Made by a program: the position numbers and the translations under genes. The notes under the pieces were generated by a model. That model worked only from the letters and a program-made list of their open reading frames with translations, did not search any database and was not told the DNA's origin. Below, piece by piece: positions 25,234 through 33,082 of a stretch of DNA of 64,000 nucleotides. Origin of the DNA: Flavobacteriales bacterium (GTDB lineage: Bacteria; Bacteroidota; Bacteroidia; Flavobacteriales_E; Vicingaceae). Each line of letters opens with the position of its first letter. Within the stretch, counting starts at the first letter, position 1. Where the stretch lies: the NCBI GenBank assembly GCA_020635815.1, contig JACJZB010000010.1:25800-89799 (forward strand). Reading direction: 5' to 3'.

Positions 25234-26283
25234 CTAAAAGTAGTTTAGTGTGTATTTAAATTCATTGATAATTAACTTGTTAGCGAAGTTGATTTTTAGC
25301 CAATTTATATGTTCTTTAATCATTTTTATAGCTTCTTTTTTTGTTTCAACTTGCAAAGATTTCAAATTGTAATTTAAAGGTCGTTCCAAAAAGTTTAGGT
25401 AGATATTATCAATGTTTAGCAAGTTGTTTTTAACTAAGTATTGATGAAGTTTAGGAAGGTTTAAAATGTTGAGCGTACTAACAGTAGGAGTAATTTCAAA
25501 ATAAATTTCAGGGCAAACTGCTAACATCTGTTTTCTATTTTCAATAAATTTGTTCCAATTAAAACCTTCTCGTATTTCCTCTCCAAGGTTAAAAGTTCCA
25601 TCAATACTCGCACTGATGTGAACATTTTTAAATTTTCTCCAAATGTCGAGTATGTTTTTATCCTTAAAGCTTAAAGTAGAAAAATTGGTGTTATACCGGA
25701 GTAAAATATGGTGTAAGTTTCTTTTTTCTAATTCTTCTAATAATTGGTAATGTTCTTCCATTATTAAAGGTTCACCACCAGCAAAATAGATTTCTTCAAC
25801 TTCATCAATGTATTCTAATAATTCACTAAAATCATTTGTAAACGCTTTTATAATTCTGTTTTCTGAGGCGTTATTTTTGCTTCCTTCTTCATACCAAGCC
25901 GAACTATTTCCATGCCAACAAGTTTTACACTTAAAATTGCAAATGTTTGAAAACCGAATGTCCAAATAGATAGGTTGAGGATTGTTTTCTTCAACTCTAC
26001 TTATGTCTTTTTGATACTTTTTATTGGAAATTTGTCTTAAACTTTCTTTACCAGAATTTTCAATGTTGTAACAATGGTTGCACCTCTTATCGGCAATATC
26101 AGCCTCAAATTGATTTCTTAGTTTTTTAAACTGTTCTCCATTCCAAATTTCTTTTATAGAGTTTTCTTGCACATTGCCTAAATAACGATTGTTGTTGCAA
26201 CAAGGATGTACTTTTCCTGATTGGGCAACATGCAAATGTACCCAAGGTAAAATACAAAAATGTTTTTTAGAGCGTAAAGTCAT
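25234..26283 (-). CDS. radical SAM protein with N-terminal twitch/SPASM-like cysteine cluster
   Basis: The 349-residue protein carries the radical SAM triad Cys115, Cys119 and Cys122 in CNFKCKTC, with the preceding YLDIRFSN strand. Before it, Cys10, Cys28, Cys29, Cys68 and Cys71 form a cluster typical of auxiliary iron-sulfur (twitch or SPASM) domains, here N-terminal rather than C-terminal. FAGGEPLI near 167 is the usual glycine-rich SAM contact. Such proteins often modify peptides or proteins, but no precursor peptide gene is evident nearby, so the substrate is unknown. The start lies 14 bases past the gcvP terminator, with no room for a separate full promoter. Confidence 0.88.
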   Translation of the reverse strand: MTLRSKKHFCILPWVHLHVAQSGKVHPCCNNNRYLGNVQENSIKEIWNGEQFKKLRNQFEADIADKRCNHCYNIENSGKESLRQISNKKYQKDISRVEENNPQPIYLDIRFSNICNFKCKTCWHGNSSAWYEEGSKNNASENRIIKAFTNDFSELLEYIDEVEEIYFAGGEPLIMEEHYQLLEELEKRNLHHILLRYNTNFSTLSFKDKNILDIWRKFKNVHISASIDGTFNLGEEIREGFNWNKFIENRKQMLAVCPEIYFEITPTVSTLNILNLPKLHQYLVKNNLLNIDNIYLNFLERPLNYNLKSLQVETKKEAIKMIKEHINWLKINFANKLIINEFKYTLNYF

Positions 26284-26296
26284 TATGCTATAAATA

Positions 26297-26328
26297 GAAA
26301 AATCCCTTCTTTAGAAAGGGATTTTTCT
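26297..26328. terminator. bidirectional hairpin after gcvP
   Basis: AAAAATCCCTTCT and AAAGGGATTTTT form a stem with A and T tracts on either side. It lies directly after gcvP on the minus strand, in the short gap before the radical SAM gene. It may act as a partial terminator or attenuator for that gene. Confidence 0.75.
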
Positions 26329-26345
26329 ATAGTTAAAGGTTTAAT

Positions 26346-29201
26346 TTATGCTTCCATATAATCCTCAATAGGATTACAGCTGCAAATTAGATTTCTATCA
26401 CCAAAAGCGTTATCAACTCTAGCAACTGATGGCCAATATTTTGCATCTTGCAACCACTCTAATGGGAAAGCAGCTTTTTCTCTCGAATAGCTATGTTTCC
26501 ATTCACCAGCAATAATTGCTTTTGACGTATGAGGAGCATTTTTTAATACATTATCATCTTTGTCAGCTTCACCAGAAATAATTTCATTTACTTCATTTCT
26601 AATGCTAATCATGGTATCAATAAAACGGTCTAATTCAGCTTTACTTTCACTTTCAGTTGGTTCAACCATAAGTGTACCTGCTACTGGGAAAGAAACGGTT
26701 GGAGCATGGAATCCATAATCCATTAAACGTTTTGCAAGATCGCCAACTTCAACTCCAGAAGCTTGTTTAAAATCCCTACATTCTAAAATCATTTCATGAG
26801 CAACTCTTTTGTTTTCGTTGGTATATAAAATACCATAATGTCCTTCTAGCTTTGATTTAATATAATTGGCGTTTAAAATAGCCAATTGAGTTGATTTTTT
26901 TAAACCTGCTGTACCTAGCATTTTAATGTATGCATAAGATATTAAGCATACATAAGCACTTCCCCAAGGAGCTGCAGAAACAGCTGTAATAGCATCTTTG
27001 CCACCAATTTTTATAACTGGATTAGAAGGTAAAAACGGAGTTAAATGTTTTGCAACACCAATAGGGCCAACTCCAGGGCCACCACCACCGTGAGGGATAG
27101 CAAAAGTTTTATGTAAGTTTAAGTGACAAACATCAGCACCAATATTAGCAGGGTTTGTTAAGCCAACTTGAGCGTTCATGTTTGCTCCATCCATATAAAC
27201 TTGACCACCATTTTCATGAATAATGTTGGTTAATTCCATAATACTTTCTTCAAATACACCGTGTGTAGATGGGTAAGTAATCATAACACAAGATAAATTA
27301 GCAGCATGTAATTTTGCTTTTGCTCTTAAATCTTCTACATCAATATTTCCTTGTTCATCACATTTTGTTACAATAACTTCCATGCCTGCCATTACTGCAC
27401 TTGCAGGGTTTGTTCCGTGTGCTGAAGAAGGAATTAAAGCAATGTTTCGGTGATGGTCACCTCTGCTTTGATGGTAAGCTTGAATTACTAAAAGTCCAGC
27501 ATATTCGCCCGAAGCTCCAGAGTTAGGCTGTAAAGAAACAGCATCAAATCCAGTAATTTCAGCTAAATCATCGGCTAATCCTTTCAACATTTCTTGGTAA
27601 CCCTCTGCTTGATTAAAAGGAACAAAAGGGTGAATGTTTGCCCATTCATTCCATCCTAAAGGAATAAGTTCTGATGCAGCATTTAACTTCATGGTACAAG
27701 AACCTAAAGATATCATTGAGTGAGTTAGTGATAAATCTTTATTTTCTAAACGCTTAATGTAACGCATCATATCAGATTCTGAATGATACAATGAAAAAGT
27801 TTCGTGCGTTAAATAATCAGAAGTTCTGGTTAACGCTGATGGAATTCCATTAACTTCAGCAGGTTGGATTGATTTTCCGGTTGCTTCAGCAATAATGGCT
27901 ACTATTTCGTTTATGCTTTTTTCGTTTTCGGTTTCGCCAATACTTATAGAAACTGTGTTGTTTGTGTAGTAGAAGTTAACTTCTTTGCTTAAAGCAATTG
28001 CTTTGATTTTTGAAATTAAGGTGGCATCAGCTTCATAAGTTAGGGTGTCAAAAAAGCTATTATTTATTCTTTTTAATCCTAAACTATCAATTGAAGCGGC
28101 TAGTTTTCCTGTTAAATTATTAATGGTTAAAGCAATATTTTTTATACCAGTTGGACCATGATAAACAGCATACATTCCAGCCATAACTGCTAATAAAACT
28201 TGAGCAGTACAAATGTTTGATGTTGCTTTATCTCTTTTTATGTGTTGTTCTCTTGTTTGTAAAGCCATTCTCAGGGCTCTGTTTCCTTGTTCGTCAACCG
28301 AAACTCCAATAATTCTTCCGGGAATATTTCTTTTGTAAGCCTCTTTAGTTGCAAAATAAGCAGCATGTGGTCCTCCATAACCCATTGGCACACCAAATCG
28401 TTGAGTAGTACCAACAACAACATCTGCTCCCCATTCTCCAGGAGGAGTTAATAGTGCTAAACTCATTAAATCGGCAGCAACAATAACTAAACTTTCGTTT
28501 GCGTGTGCTTTTTCTACGAATGAAGCATAATTTTCAATTTGTCCAGTTGTATCAGGATATTGTACAATTGCTCCAAAAACTTTTTCATTAAATTCAAAAG
28601 TTTCATGGTCGCCAACAATTAATTCTATATCTAATGGAGTTGAACGTGTTTTTAAAACATCAATCGTTTGGGGGAAACATTTGTCAGATACAAAAAAGAC
28701 GTTAGCATTATTCTTTTTCGCTTCTCTTGTGCGGCTATTATAAGCCATAATCATAGCCTCTCCAGCTGCAGTCCCCTCATCTAATAATGATGCGTTGGTA
28801 ATTTCCATCCCTGTTAAATCCAATACCATAGTTTGGAAATTTAACAGTGCTTCTAATCTTCCTTGCGAAATTTCAGCTTGGTAAGGAGTGTAAGCTGTGT
28901 ACCATCCTGGATTCTCAAAAATATTACGCTTTATTACTGAGGGTAAAATTGTATTGTAGTAACCTAGCCCTATGTACGATTTGTATGTTTTATTTTTATG
29001 CGATAAAGCTTTAATATGATTCAAATATTCATATTCTGTTAAAGGTTCACTTAGGTTAAGTTCGTTCTTTAATCTAATTTTTGATGGTATGGTTTGACTA
29101 ATTAGTTCATCGATAGAGCTAACACCAACGGCAGTTAACATTTGGTTGATATCTGTATCTCTAGGGCCAATATGGCGATCTGAAAATTTTTGTATTGACA
29201 T
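26346..29201 (-). CDS. gcvP: glycine dehydrogenase (decarboxylating), P-protein
   Basis: The P-protein of the glycine cleavage system decarboxylates glycine with pyridoxal phosphate and passes the aminomethyl group to the H-protein. The 951-residue protein holds both halves found as separate subunits in some bacteria. It begins FSDRHIGPRD, and the PLP-binding lysine is in NLHKTFAIPHGGGGPG near 698. SSAHGTNPASA lies before it. The T- and H-protein genes are not nearby. A TACATTTG element lies 38 bases upstream. Confidence 0.97.
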   Translation of the reverse strand: MSIQKFSDRHIGPRDTDINQMLTAVGVSSIDELISQTIPSKIRLKNELNLSEPLTEYEYLNHIKALSHKNKTYKSYIGLGYYNTILPSVIKRNIFENPGWYTAYTPYQAEISQGRLEALLNFQTMVLDLTGMEITNASLLDEGTAAGEAMIMAYNSRTREAKKNNANVFFVSDKCFPQTIDVLKTRSTPLDIELIVGDHETFEFNEKVFGAIVQYPDTTGQIENYASFVEKAHANESLVIVAADLMSLALLTPPGEWGADVVVGTTQRFGVPMGYGGPHAAYFATKEAYKRNIPGRIIGVSVDEQGNRALRMALQTREQHIKRDKATSNICTAQVLLAVMAGMYAVYHGPTGIKNIALTINNLTGKLAASIDSLGLKRINNSFFDTLTYEADATLISKIKAIALSKEVNFYYTNNTVSISIGETENEKSINEIVAIIAEATGKSIQPAEVNGIPSALTRTSDYLTHETFSLYHSESDMMRYIKRLENKDLSLTHSMISLGSCTMKLNAASELIPLGWNEWANIHPFVPFNQAEGYQEMLKGLADDLAEITGFDAVSLQPNSGASGEYAGLLVIQAYHQSRGDHHRNIALIPSSAHGTNPASAVMAGMEVIVTKCDEQGNIDVEDLRAKAKLHAANLSCVMITYPSTHGVFEESIMELTNIIHENGGQVYMDGANMNAQVGLTNPANIGADVCHLNLHKTFAIPHGGGGPGVGPIGVAKHLTPFLPSNPVIKIGGKDAITAVSAAPWGSAYVCLISYAYIKMLGTAGLKKSTQLAILNANYIKSKLEGHYGILYTNENKRVAHEMILECRDFKQASGVEVGDLAKRLMDYGFHAPTVSFPVAGTLMVEPTESESKAELDRFIDTMISIRNEVNEIISGEADKDDNVLKNAPHTSKAIIAGEWKHSYSREKAAFPLEWLQDAKYWPSVARVDNAFGDRNLICSCNPIEDYMEA

Positions 29202-29238
29202 AATATAATTGTTTGTTTCTATGATTTAAAAAGGCTAA

Positions 29239-29246
29239 CAAATGTA
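29239..29246 (-). promoter_or_regulatory. -7 promoter element of gcvP
   Basis: The minus strand reads TACATTTG, an exact TAnnTTTG match, 38 bases before the gcvP ATG. Confidence 0.5.
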
Positions 29247-29337
29247 ACAAAAGAACAACAGAAATTAGCTGATTTTAGTCAGTGTGAAAAAATAAAAGAA
29301 ATGTATAGTTGAAATGTTAAGATTTAAGGGAATTCGA

Positions 29338-30084
29338 TTAATTAAAATTATTTCTTACCGTAGAAATTTCTTCAATTAAATTTCGGTTTTTTTCTGCTCC
29401 ATTACCTATTACAATAATATCTGCACCAGCTTTATATACTTCAGCGGCTGCTTTGGCAGATTTAATCCCACCACCAATAATTAAAGGTATATCTAAATTC
29501 GATTTTGTTAGCGATATCATTTCATTAGAAATGGGTTGTTGAGCACCGCTACCACCATCAATGTAAATTAATTTTTGCCCTAAATATTGTCCTGTTAAAG
29601 CTGTGTTTGCAGCTTGTTCATTGTTATTGTATGCAATAGGAGGGGTTTCACTTACTTTTATGGCAGTTGTTAGGTTGCCGCAATCTACCAATAAATAGCC
29701 AGTTGGAATAATTTCTAACTTACTCGTTTTAAGTTTTGGAGTAGCTAAAAGTTGGTTGCCAATTAAAAAGTCAGGGTTACGACCAGAAATAAGCGATAAA
29801 AATAAAATCCCATCGGCTTTGGTGCTAATGTGATTATGGTTTCCAGGGAAAAGTACTACAGGAATGGTTGAATTTTCTTTTATTGCATGAACGGTATTGT
29901 CAATATTACCATTGGTAATTATACTTCCTCCAACCAAGAAAAAATCAATTTTTACTTTATTACAAACGTGAATTGTTTTTAATAACTCTGCAAAATTTTG
30001 CTTGTCTGGGTCTATTAAAACAGCAAACAGCTTTTTTTCTTGTTTAACTTTTAGGGTAATATTATGGTAAATGTCTTTGCTCAT
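29338..30084 (-). CDS. geranylgeranylglyceryl phosphate synthase-like protein (PcrB family)
   Basis: From Met at 30084 the product is 248 residues with a TIM-barrel layout. AVLIDPDKQNF lies near 22, FLVGGSI near 47, PVVLFPGN near 70, YIDGGSGAQQP near 172 and PLIIGGGIKS near 200, followed by GADIIVIGNG. This family joins a prenyl diphosphate to glycerol 1-phosphate. Flavobacterial group II members are reported to use geranylgeranyl diphosphate, as archaea do for ether lipids. An upstream ATG at 30177 would add 31 hydrophobic residues not seen in the family. The phosphopantetheinyl transferase gene lies upstream on the same strand. Confidence 0.9.
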   Translation of the reverse strand: MSKDIYHNITLKVKQEKKLFAVLIDPDKQNFAELLKTIHVCNKVKIDFFLVGGSIITNGNIDNTVHAIKENSTIPVVLFPGNHNHISTKADGILFLSLISGRNPDFLIGNQLLATPKLKTSKLEIIPTGYLLVDCGNLTTAIKVSETPPIAYNNNEQAANTALTGQYLGQKLIYIDGGSGAQQPISNEMISLTKSNLDIPLIIGGGIKSAKAAAEVYKAGADIIVIGNGAEKNRNLIEEISTVRNNFN

Positions 30085-30201
30085 TCGAAAAGCGAAATTA
30101 AGGAAATTTAATATCAACAAAAGTGTCAATTTGAGTGAAATTCTGAAAGAATATTTTATCGAGAACAAAAAAATCAAAAACCACTCAAACTGACAATGAT
30201 T

Positions 30202-30840
30202 TCACAACGTATAAACTAAAATATAATCATCAATTTTTTCCCATTCCATTTTTATTTTGGAGTAAAAACTCCTCCCTTGAGGGAGGTTGGGAGGGTGATT
30301 GAAATTTATAATACCATAAAAATTAGTTGAATTCTTTGTAAAACCTTCTATAAATAGATTCTCGATAAACAACACCTCTTTTTTGCCATAGTATTTATAA
30401 AGGGCTTCTTTTGCTCCCCAATAAAGTGTTAAGTGTTCATGTGAGGTAATAACTTTTAAATCATCATCATTTAAAAATTTGTATTTTATTCGTTCTACTT
30501 TAGGTGCTATTTTTTCAATATCAATTCCGCAATTATCTTCTTCGTTTATAATAATGGCTACATAATCACCCGAATGAGAAATAGAAATATTCCAATGATT
30601 ACTTAAACTAGGTTTCCCTAATTCATTGTAAATAATTTCTGCATCGTTAAAAAAATGGTTTACTAATAAGCGAGTTGCAATCCATTGTTTAATACGGCTA
30701 TCACTTTTTGTTTGGGGAAGTGAGTTTAAGTTTATAGCTAAATTCGTAGCTTGTTCTATTAAATCTTCTTGATTTTCAGTAATATGCCAAACACCAACTT
30801 TAATATTGTTAGTTAAGTTTTTTTGTTGAAATAGAGGCAT
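30202..30840 (-). CDS. 4'-phosphopantetheinyl transferase, with repeat-derived insert
   Basis: The 212-residue enzyme moves the phosphopantetheine arm of CoA to carrier proteins. The family motifs are GIDIEK at 105-110, with the Mg-binding Asp107 and Glu109, and WGAKEALYKYYG at 141-152. Upstream, ISISHSGDYVAI at 85-96 is also typical. The layout is Sfp-like in its motifs. Residues of about 181-192 (NHPPNLPQGRSF) are encoded by a palindromic repeat in the C-terminal region, after the catalytic motifs, and the frame is kept. Which carrier protein it serves is not evident. Confidence 0.88.
   Translation of the reverse strand: MPLFQQKNLTNNIKVGVWHITENQEDLIEQATNLAINLNSLPQTKSDSRIKQWIATRLLVNHFFNDAEIIYNELGKPSLSNHWNISISHSGDYVAIIINEEDNCGIDIEKIAPKVERIKYKFLNDDDLKVITSHEHLTLYWGAKEALYKYYGKKEVLFIENLFIEGFTKNSTNFYGIINFNHPPNLPQGRSFYSKIKMEWEKIDDYILVYTL
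30269..30297 (+). repeat. palindromic element within the phosphopantetheinyl transferase gene
   Basis: CCTCCCT-TG-AGGGAGG lies at 30271-30286, followed by TT and the extra arm copy GGGAGGG. On the plus strand it has the murD orientation. The gene is on the minus strand, so it is translated in the other direction, as HPPNLPQGRSF. Confidence 0.82.
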
Positions 30841-30866
30841 TTTACTAAAGTTATTAGGTTATTCCT

Positions 30867-30874
30867 TAAATTTG
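30867..30874 (+). promoter_or_regulatory. -7 promoter element of ahcY
   Basis: TAAATTTG is an exact TAnnTTTG match 31 bases before the ahcY ATG. Confidence 0.5.
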
Positions 30875-30904
30875 CAGTTCCTAAAATTATAAAACTATAA
30901 CTAA

Positions 30905-32218
30905 ATGAGTACACAAGTGGAAAGATTACCATACAAAGTTAAAGATATTACCCTTGCTGAATGGGGTAGAAAAGAAATTAGATTAGCTGAAGCAGAAATG
31001 CCAGGGTTAATGAGTTTGAGAGAAGAGTTTGGAACATCTAAACCTTTAGCAGGAGCTAGAATTGCAGGATGTTTACACATGACTATACAAACAGCAGTTT
31101 TAATTGAGACATTAACAGCTTTAGGAGCTGAGGTTACTTGGTCTTCATGTAATATATTCTCAACACAAGATCAGGCTGCTGCAGCAATTGCTGCAACAGG
31201 AGTTCCTGTTTATGCTTGGAAAGGATTAACCGAAGAAGAATTTGATTGGTGTATAGAACAAACGATTTTTGGATTTGAAGGTGGAAAACCTTTAAATATG
31301 ATTTTAGATGATGGTGGAGATTTAACCAATATGGTATTTGATAAATATCCTGAATTGTGTAAAGATATCAAAGGATTATCAGAAGAAACTACTACTGGTG
31401 TACATAGATTATACGAAAGAGTTAAAAATGGAACGTTAGTAATGCCAGCAATCAATGTAAATGATTCGGTTACTAAGTCGAAATTTGATAATAAATACGG
31501 ATGTAAAGAATCGTTAGTAGATGCTATTAGAAGAGCTACAGATGTAATGATGGCAGGTAAAGTTGCCGTTGTTTGTGGTTATGGCGATGTTGGTAAAGGC
31601 TCTGCTGCTTCGTTGAGAGGTGCTGGAGCAAGAGTTATTGTAACTGAAATTGACCCAATTTGTGCTTTACAAGCAGCAATGGACGGTTTTGCTGTTAAGT
31701 TGTTAGAAAACGTAATTGGTGAAGCTGATATAGTTGTAACTACTACAGGTAATAAAGACATTATCCAAGGGCAACATTTCGAAGCCATGAAAGACAAAAC
31801 TATTGTTTGTAACATTGGTCACTTTGATAATGAAATTGATGTTGCTTGGTTAAACAAAAATTACGGACACACTAAAGATACTATCAAACCTCAAGTTGAT
31901 ATGTATAATGTAAAAGGTAATGATATTATTTTATTAGCTGAAGGTAGATTGGTGAACTTAGGTTGTGCTACTGGTCATCCATCTTTTGTTATGAGTAACT
32001 CTTTTACTAATCAAACTTTAGCTCAAATTGAGTTGTGGACAAATAGTGAGGCTTACAAAAATGAAGTGTATATGTTACCTAAGCATTTAGATGAAAAAGT
32101 AGCGAAATTGCACTTAGAAAAAATTGCAGTGGAGTTAACTACTTTACGTCCAGACCAAGCAGCATATATTGGTGTTGCAGTTGAAGGGCCATATAAGCCA
32201 GAACACTACAGATATTAG
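30905..32218 (+). CDS. ahcY: adenosylhomocysteinase
   Basis: AhcY splits S-adenosylhomocysteine into adenosine and homocysteine, keeping methyl transfer running. The 437-residue protein has the NAD-binding loop VVCGYGDVGKGSAASLRGAG near 220. GCLHMTIQTAVLIETL near 55, WSSCNIFSTQDQAAAA near 79 and the C-terminal DQAAYIGVAVEGPYKPEHYRY are also hallmarks. It is a single transcription unit, with a TAAATTTG promoter element upstream and a strong terminator at 32242. Confidence 0.98.
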   Translation: MSTQVERLPYKVKDITLAEWGRKEIRLAEAEMPGLMSLREEFGTSKPLAGARIAGCLHMTIQTAVLIETLTALGAEVTWSSCNIFSTQDQAAAAIAATGVPVYAWKGLTEEEFDWCIEQTIFGFEGGKPLNMILDDGGDLTNMVFDKYPELCKDIKGLSEETTTGVHRLYERVKNGTLVMPAINVNDSVTKSKFDNKYGCKESLVDAIRRATDVMMAGKVAVVCGYGDVGKGSAASLRGAGARVIVTEIDPICALQAAMDGFAVKLLENVIGEADIVVTTTGNKDIIQGQHFEAMKDKTIVCNIGHFDNEIDVAWLNKNYGHTKDTIKPQVDMYNVKGNDIILLAEGRLVNLGCATGHPSFVMSNSFTNQTLAQIELWTNSEAYKNEVYMLPKHLDEKVAKLHLEKIAVELTTLRPDQAAYIGVAVEGPYKPEHYRY

Positions 32219-32241
32219 AAAATAAAATTTTTTAGATGTTT

Positions 32242-32271
32242 AAATCCCTAGCAATTGCTAGGGATTTTTTG
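32242..32271 (+). terminator. intrinsic terminator after ahcY
   Basis: A perfect 26-base palindrome runs from 32242 to 32267 around the centre GCAATTGC, ending in a T run. It lies 23 bases past the ahcY stop. Confidence 0.88.
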
Positions 32272-32424
32272 TTTTAATATCCTTTTTGTGAAAAAAAATA
32301 ATAATTTGCAGAACTTAGAGGCAACGATTTTAAATTGAATTCGTCATCTTTACGTGAGTGTTTTATTCTTATTCAAAAATACCACTTGCTGTTAAATATC
32401 AAACATTTTGTTATTATATATTGT

Positions 32425-32781
32425 ATGAAAAAAATATTCGGAGTTCTCTTTTTACTTATGGTTATTAATGGTTATGCTCAAGAGCAGATAGACAAAGTAA
32501 CCTCAAACAATAGTTTAGAATTTAGTAGTATGGAAAAAATGGCTACGAATAAATATAAACTAGAGGTAATCTTTTCTAATGTTACTGGAAAAGAAGATAT
32601 GAATAACATCATCCATGTTGTTAAATCTATTCATGGAGTAGAAAGTATCGAATTATTTTACCCTACAACCAACAACGGAATAATTATTTTGTCTGAAGTT
32701 ATAATGCCATCAGATTTAATTGAAAAATTAAATTCAATTAATATTCAACTTGATCCAAAATCACTTAAACAACAGTATTAA
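32425..32781 (+). CDS. small exported protein, HMA-like fold without metal cysteines
   Basis: The product from ATG 32425 is 118 residues and starts with a clear signal peptide (MKKIFGVLFLLMVINGYAQ). The mature part, about residues 45-110, alternates strands and helices in the order of a ferredoxin-like HMA domain: KYKLEVIFSNV, a helix around MNNIIHVVKSI, GVESIELFYPTTNNGIIILS and a last helix. No CxxC metal motif is present. The fold is my inference from the pattern. It is 11 bases upstream of the giant SprB-repeat gene and probably cotranscribed. An earlier in-frame ATG at 32335 lacks support, since it would bury the signal peptide. Confidence 0.65.
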   Translation: MKKIFGVLFLLMVINGYAQEQIDKVTSNNSLEFSSMEKMATNKYKLEVIFSNVTGKEDMNNIIHVVKSIHGVESIELFYPTTNNGIIILSEVIMPSDLIEKLNSINIQLDPKSLKQQY

Positions 32782-32792
32782 AAAAGTAAGAA

Positions 32793-33044
32793 ATGAAAAT
32801 ATTTTATAAATTAATTGTCATCGCATTATTTATTACTTCTGGTAATGTTTTTGCTCAAGGAGGTAATAACTGTGCTGGTGCTTTAGCAAATGCTGTAACT
32901 TTACCATTTTCTGCTACTGGGCAAACAAATTGTGGTGCGGGCAATACTTATACAAGTGGAAATTCTACAGCTTGCGGTAGTACTTTGTATCTAGGGGGTC
33001 AAGATTATTTATATGCGTTTACACCAACTACATCTGGTTTTTAA
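32793..33044 (+). CDS. N-terminal fragment of the SprB-repeat adhesin (ends at a frameshift)
   Basis: These 83 codons give a signal peptide (MKIFYKLIVIALFITSGNVFAQ) and the first half of a PPC-like domain (CAGALANAVTLPFSATGQTN, DYLYAFTPTTSGF). The frame ends at TAA 33042-33044, directly after a five-T run. Shifting back one base there continues as LNVNLTSTSTYVGLMLYSG in the frame of the next feature, which completes the domain. The long product would have no export signal without this segment. Either one T is missing (mutation or sequencing error) or the ribosome slips at TTT-TAA. Confidence 0.8.
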   Translation: MKIFYKLIVIALFITSGNVFAQGGNNCAGALANAVTLPFSATGQTNCGAGNTYTSGNSTACGSTLYLGGQDYLYAFTPTTSGF

Positions 33045-33082
33045 ATGTTAATTTAACTTCAACATCTACCTATGTAGGTTTA

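Noticed and set aside
30085..30177. Upstream extension of the PcrB-type gene by 31 codons
   Set aside because: The added residues are hydrophobic and unlike the family, which starts near MSKDIYHN.
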